DNA of 64,000 bases from contig CAKOSZ010000005.1 of NCBI GenBank assembly GCA_934119955.1, positions 1-64,000 of the forward strand, in the 5' to 3' direction. The notes beneath the pieces were generated by a model, which was not told the origin of the DNA, made no database searches, and saw nothing but the letters and a program-made list of their open reading frames with translations. Below, in pieces: positions 61,647-64,000 of this stretch (positions within the stretch are counted from its first letter, which is position 1; every line of letters begins with the position of its first letter). The DNA is from an uncultured Bacilli bacterium. GTDB taxonomy: Bacteria > Bacillota_I > Bacilli_A > RF39 > UBA660. Position numbers and translations under genes: made by a program.

Positions 61647-61868
61647 TTAATTGGCTTTTTTTTGAAATCTATTTTTTAAAGTAATTAATATTTTTTTCTT
61701 TTCTTCATCATCTGCATCTTGCCAGATTATTTCAAAAAATACTCCCATACCAGGTAAAGTTACTTCATCACCTTCATTTATACTTTCACAAATTGCTTTT
61801 TTAATAGTTTCTTCGTCATCATTTTTAAAGTTATTAATAATATAATCTCTTATTTTAAAATCATCCAT
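61647..61868 (-). CDS. sspI: small acid-soluble spore protein SspI-like
   Basis: 73 aa. The block SINEGDEVTLPGMGVFFEIIW, then QDADDEEKKKIL, matches the core of SspI (in B. subtilis the LPGLGVLFEVIWQ region), and the length is right (71 in B. subtilis). SspI is a minor spore-core protein made in the forespore. Its presence is direct evidence that this lineage forms, or recently formed, endospores. The ATG at 61868 has AAGGAT as ribosome site. It stands alone between lysS and mraZ. Confidence 0.85.
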   Translation of the reverse strand: MDDFKIRDYIINNFKNDDEETIKKAICESINEGDEVTLPGMGVFFEIIWQDADDEEKKKILITLKNRFQKKAN

Positions 61869-61945
61869 ATTTTTATCCTTTCACATATATTATGGTATTT
61901 TTTACATGATTTATGTAAATATTTTAGTTAAATTACTTTATTTTA

Positions 61946-61974
61946 TTTACAAAATGGCTATTTTTTACTATAAT
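61946..61974 (+). promoter_or_regulatory. promoter of the mraZ-rsmH-ftsL-pbp division operon
   Basis: TTTACA (61946-61951), 17-bp spacer, TATAAT (61969-61974). Confidence 0.75.
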
Positions 61975-61995
61975 TATCTTGAAGTTAGGCATTTT

Positions 61996-62010
61996 GTGGG
62001 GAAAAGTGGT
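61996..62010 (+). promoter_or_regulatory. probable MraZ-binding repeats in the mraZ leader
   Basis: GTGGG (61996-62000) and GTGGT (62006-62010) repeat with a 10-bp period, the spacing of the TGGGN-type boxes MraZ uses for autoregulation in other bacteria. The second unit also serves as ribosome site for ATG 62019. Confidence 0.45.
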
Positions 62011-62018
62011 GATTTTTT

Positions 62019-62447
62019 ATGTTAATGGGAGAATATCATTACAACTTAGATTTAAAAGGAAGAATTGTTATTCCAAGTAAATTAAGAGAAGTTCTAGGAG
62101 ATAAAGTAATTTTGACAAGAGGACTTGATAATAGTTTATTTTTATATTCATTATCTACTTGGGCAGTTTTAATTTCTAAACTTGATTCTTTATCATTTAC
62201 AGAAAAAGATAACCGAAACTTCATAAGATTTTTACTATCAGGTGCCTTGACTTTGGAATTTGATAAACAAGGACGTATAATTATACCTAGTTATTTACAA
62301 GAATTTGCTAATTTAAAAAAAGAAGTTGTTATAATAGGTGCTCTAAATCGAGTTGAAATTTGGTCAAATGAATCTTGGAATAATTTTATGTCTAATAACT
62401 TTAATAGTTTATCAAAGATTTCTTGTGATTTATTTAGTTCAAATTAG
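62019..62447 (+). CDS. mraZ: transcriptional regulator MraZ
   Basis: 142 aa with two AbrB-like half domains: MGEYHYNLDLKGRIVIPSKLREVLGDKVILTRG and LTLEFDKQGRIIIPSYLQEFANLKKEVVIIGA, each with the conserved D-x-(K/Q)-G-R-(I/L)-x-I-P. MraZ binds DNA repeats ahead of its own operon and represses or activates the division genes. It is first in the dcw cluster here, followed by rsmH after 9 bp. Confidence 0.94.
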   Translation: MLMGEYHYNLDLKGRIVIPSKLREVLGDKVILTRGLDNSLFLYSLSTWAVLISKLDSLSFTEKDNRNFIRFLLSGALTLEFDKQGRIIIPSYLQEFANLKKEVVIIGALNRVEIWSNESWNNFMSNNFNSLSKISCDLFSSN

Positions 62448-62456
62448 GAGGTATTT

Positions 62457-63380
62457 ATGCATTATAGTGTTATGTTAAAAGAAGTTATTGAAAGCCTTAA
62501 TTTGAAAGATTCGGGTACATATGTTGATGCAACTTTGGGGTATGCTGGACATACCAGTGAAATTTTAAAGCGAGTAAAAAGGGGTTTTATATTCGCCTTT
62601 GATCAAGATATTAATGCTATTAATTATAGTCAAGAAAAACTAAATAAAATAGGATCTAATTTTTTGATTATTAAAAGTAATTTTTTGTATATGAAAGAAG
62701 AACTTATTAAACAAGGAGTTTATCAAGTTGATGGAATAGTATTTGATCTTGGGGTGTCATCTCCTCAGTTAGATACTAAGGAAAGAGGATTTAGTTATCA
62801 TGCTGATAGTAGACTTGATATGAGAATGGATTTAGATAATCCCTTATCTGCTTATGAAGTCGTAAATGAATATTCTATGAAAGATTTAACAAGAATAATT
62901 TCTAAATACGGAGAAGAAAAACATGCTGCATCTATTGCTAAAAATATTGTTTCAAAAAGAAAAATAAAACCAATTGAAACAACCTTAGAATTAGTTGAGA
63001 TAATTAGGTCAAGTATGCCTTATAAAGATACTATTAATAAGCACCCTGCTAAAAAAACATTTCAAGCCATTCGTATTGAAGTTAACCATGAATTAGATAT
63101 TTTAGAAAGTAGTTTACAAAAAGCTTTATCAATTTTAAATATAGGAGGAAGAATAGCAGTTATTTCTTTTCATTCCTTAGAAGATAGAATTGTTAAAAAT
63201 GTATTCAAAGAAGCAGCAAGTGTTGATCCAGTAGTTGCTAAGTTGCCAAGTATACCAGATATGTATTTACCAAAATTTAAATTAGTTACGGAAAAAGTTA
63301 TTTTACCAAGTAAGAAAGAATTAAATGAAAACCAAAGAAGCCATTCTAGTAAACTAAGAGTAATTGAAAGGATAAGATAA
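62457..63380 (+). CDS. rsmH: 16S rRNA (cytosine-1402-N4)-methyltransferase RsmH
   Basis: 307 aa. YVDATLGYAGHTSEIL (SAM loop), VDGIVFDLGVSSPQLDTKERGFSYHADSRLDMRMD and VISFHSLEDRIVKNVFKE are the standard MraW/RsmH motifs. It methylates C1402 of 16S rRNA at the P site. AGGAGG precedes ATG 62457. ftsL follows after two bases. Confidence 0.96.
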   Translation: MHYSVMLKEVIESLNLKDSGTYVDATLGYAGHTSEILKRVKRGFIFAFDQDINAINYSQEKLNKIGSNFLIIKSNFLYMKEELIKQGVYQVDGIVFDLGVSSPQLDTKERGFSYHADSRLDMRMDLDNPLSAYEVVNEYSMKDLTRIISKYGEEKHAASIAKNIVSKRKIKPIETTLELVEIIRSSMPYKDTINKHPAKKTFQAIRIEVNHELDILESSLQKALSILNIGGRIAVISFHSLEDRIVKNVFKEAASVDPVVAKLPSIPDMYLPKFKLVTEKVILPSKKELNENQRSHSSKLRVIERIR

Positions 63381-63382
63381 AC

Positions 63383-63670
63383 GTGAAAAAGAAAAAGAAA
63401 ATTAAAATTTCTAAGTTTGAAAAGTTTTTATATACTTTGGCTATTCTTTTAATAATATCTTCTCCGGTTGTAATTGTTTTTACAAAGTCAACTTTGGCTG
63501 AAATTAATTATGAAGTTGAAAAAATGAAAAAAGAAATTAAAAGTCAAGAAAAAGAAAATGAAAGTTTAGAAATGAAAATAAATGAATTAACTAGTCTTGA
63601 AAATATTCAAAAAGTTATAAAAGATGAAGGATTAGTTTATGATAATGATAAGATTAAAAATATAGATTAA
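63383..63670 (+). CDS. ftsL: FtsL-like division protein
   Basis: 95 aa with GTG start. A very basic cytoplasmic N-terminus (KKKKKIKISK), one membrane helix (about 15-35) and an extracellular coiled coil (INYEVEKMKKEIKSQEKENESLEMKINELTS) is the FtsL/DivIC layout. The position between rsmH and the PBP gene is where ftsL always lies. Sequence identity is too low to prove by eye; context carries the call. Confidence 0.82.
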   Translation: MKKKKKIKISKFEKFLYTLAILLIISSPVVIVFTKSTLAEINYEVEKMKKEIKSQEKENESLEMKINELTSLENIQKVIKDEGLVYDNDKIKNID

Positions 63671-63687
63671 AATATTTAGGAGGCAAT

Positions 63688-64000
63688 ATGAAAAAAGAGA
63701 ATGTTAAAGTTAGTAATATAGTTTTAATTATAACTCTTTTTTTGTTTTTAATAATAATTGTTAGAGTATCATATGTTGCTTTATCTAAAAAAATAGATGG
63801 AATTGATATTCAATCCCTTGCCTCAAAAAGAACAACCCAAGAAATTATTTTGAAAGCAAATCGTGGAACTATTTTTGATTCCTCAGGAGAAGTTTTGGCC
63901 CAAGATGTTTCAAGTTATACATTAATTGCTTATTTAGATTCCAAGCGAACAACCAATCCTAAGAATCCTCAACATGTAGTTGATAAAGAAAATACAGCCT
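63688..64000 (+). CDS. ftsI: division-type class B penicillin-binding protein (3' partial)
   Basis: The first 104 residues are visible before the window ends. One membrane anchor (about 9-31) precedes QEIILKANRGTIFDSSGEVLAQDVSSYTL, the start of a PBP dimerisation domain (R-G-x-I-x-D/S-x-x-G). Following mraZ-rsmH-ftsL, this is the FtsI/PBP2B gene (or pbpB-spoVD type) that crosslinks septal peptidoglycan. AGGAGGC precedes ATG 63688. The transpeptidase motifs lie beyond the window. Confidence 0.85.
   Translation, partial: MKKENVKVSNIVLIITLFLFLIIIVRVSYVALSKKIDGIDIQSLASKRTTQEIILKANRGTIFDSSGEVLAQDVSSYTLIAYLDSKRTTNPKNPQHVVDKENTA

Overview
The window is very AT-rich DNA from a low-GC Gram-positive bacterium. 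It carries mraZ-rsmH-ftsL-ftsI and ftsA-ftsZ division genes, RNase HIII, a Bce-type peptide-resistance module, sortases and LPXTG pilins. TGA acts as a stop codon (for example at 5644, 19899, 53401 and 59030), so this is not a code-4 Mollicute. A SspI-type small acid-soluble spore protein (61647-61868) and the yqfC-yqfD pair (37980-39347) point to an endospore-forming lineage or a recent descendant of one. My best guess is an uncultured gut Bacilli/Erysipelotrichia-like (RF39-like) organism; that placement is inference. Promoters tend to follow TTGNNN-(16-17)-TATAAT, often with an extended TGn.

Layout. 1-2604: tail of a MucBP-repeat surface protein with a PPQTG anchor, a class B sortase, and a 3D-domain cell-wall protein. 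2625-8201: class B PBP, two Nudix hydrolases, a WXG-like protein of unknown role, and a Na/Pi cotransporter-like protein. 8344-15666: a sortase-assembled pilus operon with coiled-coil protein, signal peptidase, vWA tip pilin, hairpin, major pilin, class C sortase, basal pilin and a second sortase. 15667-16562: a decayed AT-rich gap. 16563-23112: six tightly packed genes (nucleotide-sugar dehydrogenase, 4-epimerase, radical SAM/SPASM, IucA/IucC-like ligase, glycosyltransferase, ChbG/YdjC deacetylase), followed by an accessory-type metG. Copies of one hairpin repeat bracket this block at 15699 and 24955. 25090-27204: an orphan PD-(D/E)XK protein beside tRNA-Glu(CUC) and tRNA-Met. 27311-33655: HD protein, ftsA, ftsZ, ABC-F, fhs. 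33719-40402: surface LRR protein, rnhC, an anchored protein, a HAD phosphatase, yqfC-yqfD-vanZ-ybeY. 40471-48557: HerA-type ATPase, three Rpn-like nuclease relatives (one a broken duplicate), surface proteins. 48594-52691: tex, a LysM protein with a degenerate amidase domain, a lipoprotein. 52747-58396: two-component system, BceAB transporter and VanZ-RDD protein. 58604-64000: cinA-like, ppa, lysS, sspI and the start of the dcw cluster.

The strongest candidate for an undescribed system is the 16.5-23.1 kb cluster. It appears able to make a UDP-HexNAc uronic acid and to glycosylate, deacetylate and amide-couple a radical-SAM-modified molecule. That pathway is inferred from gene content only.
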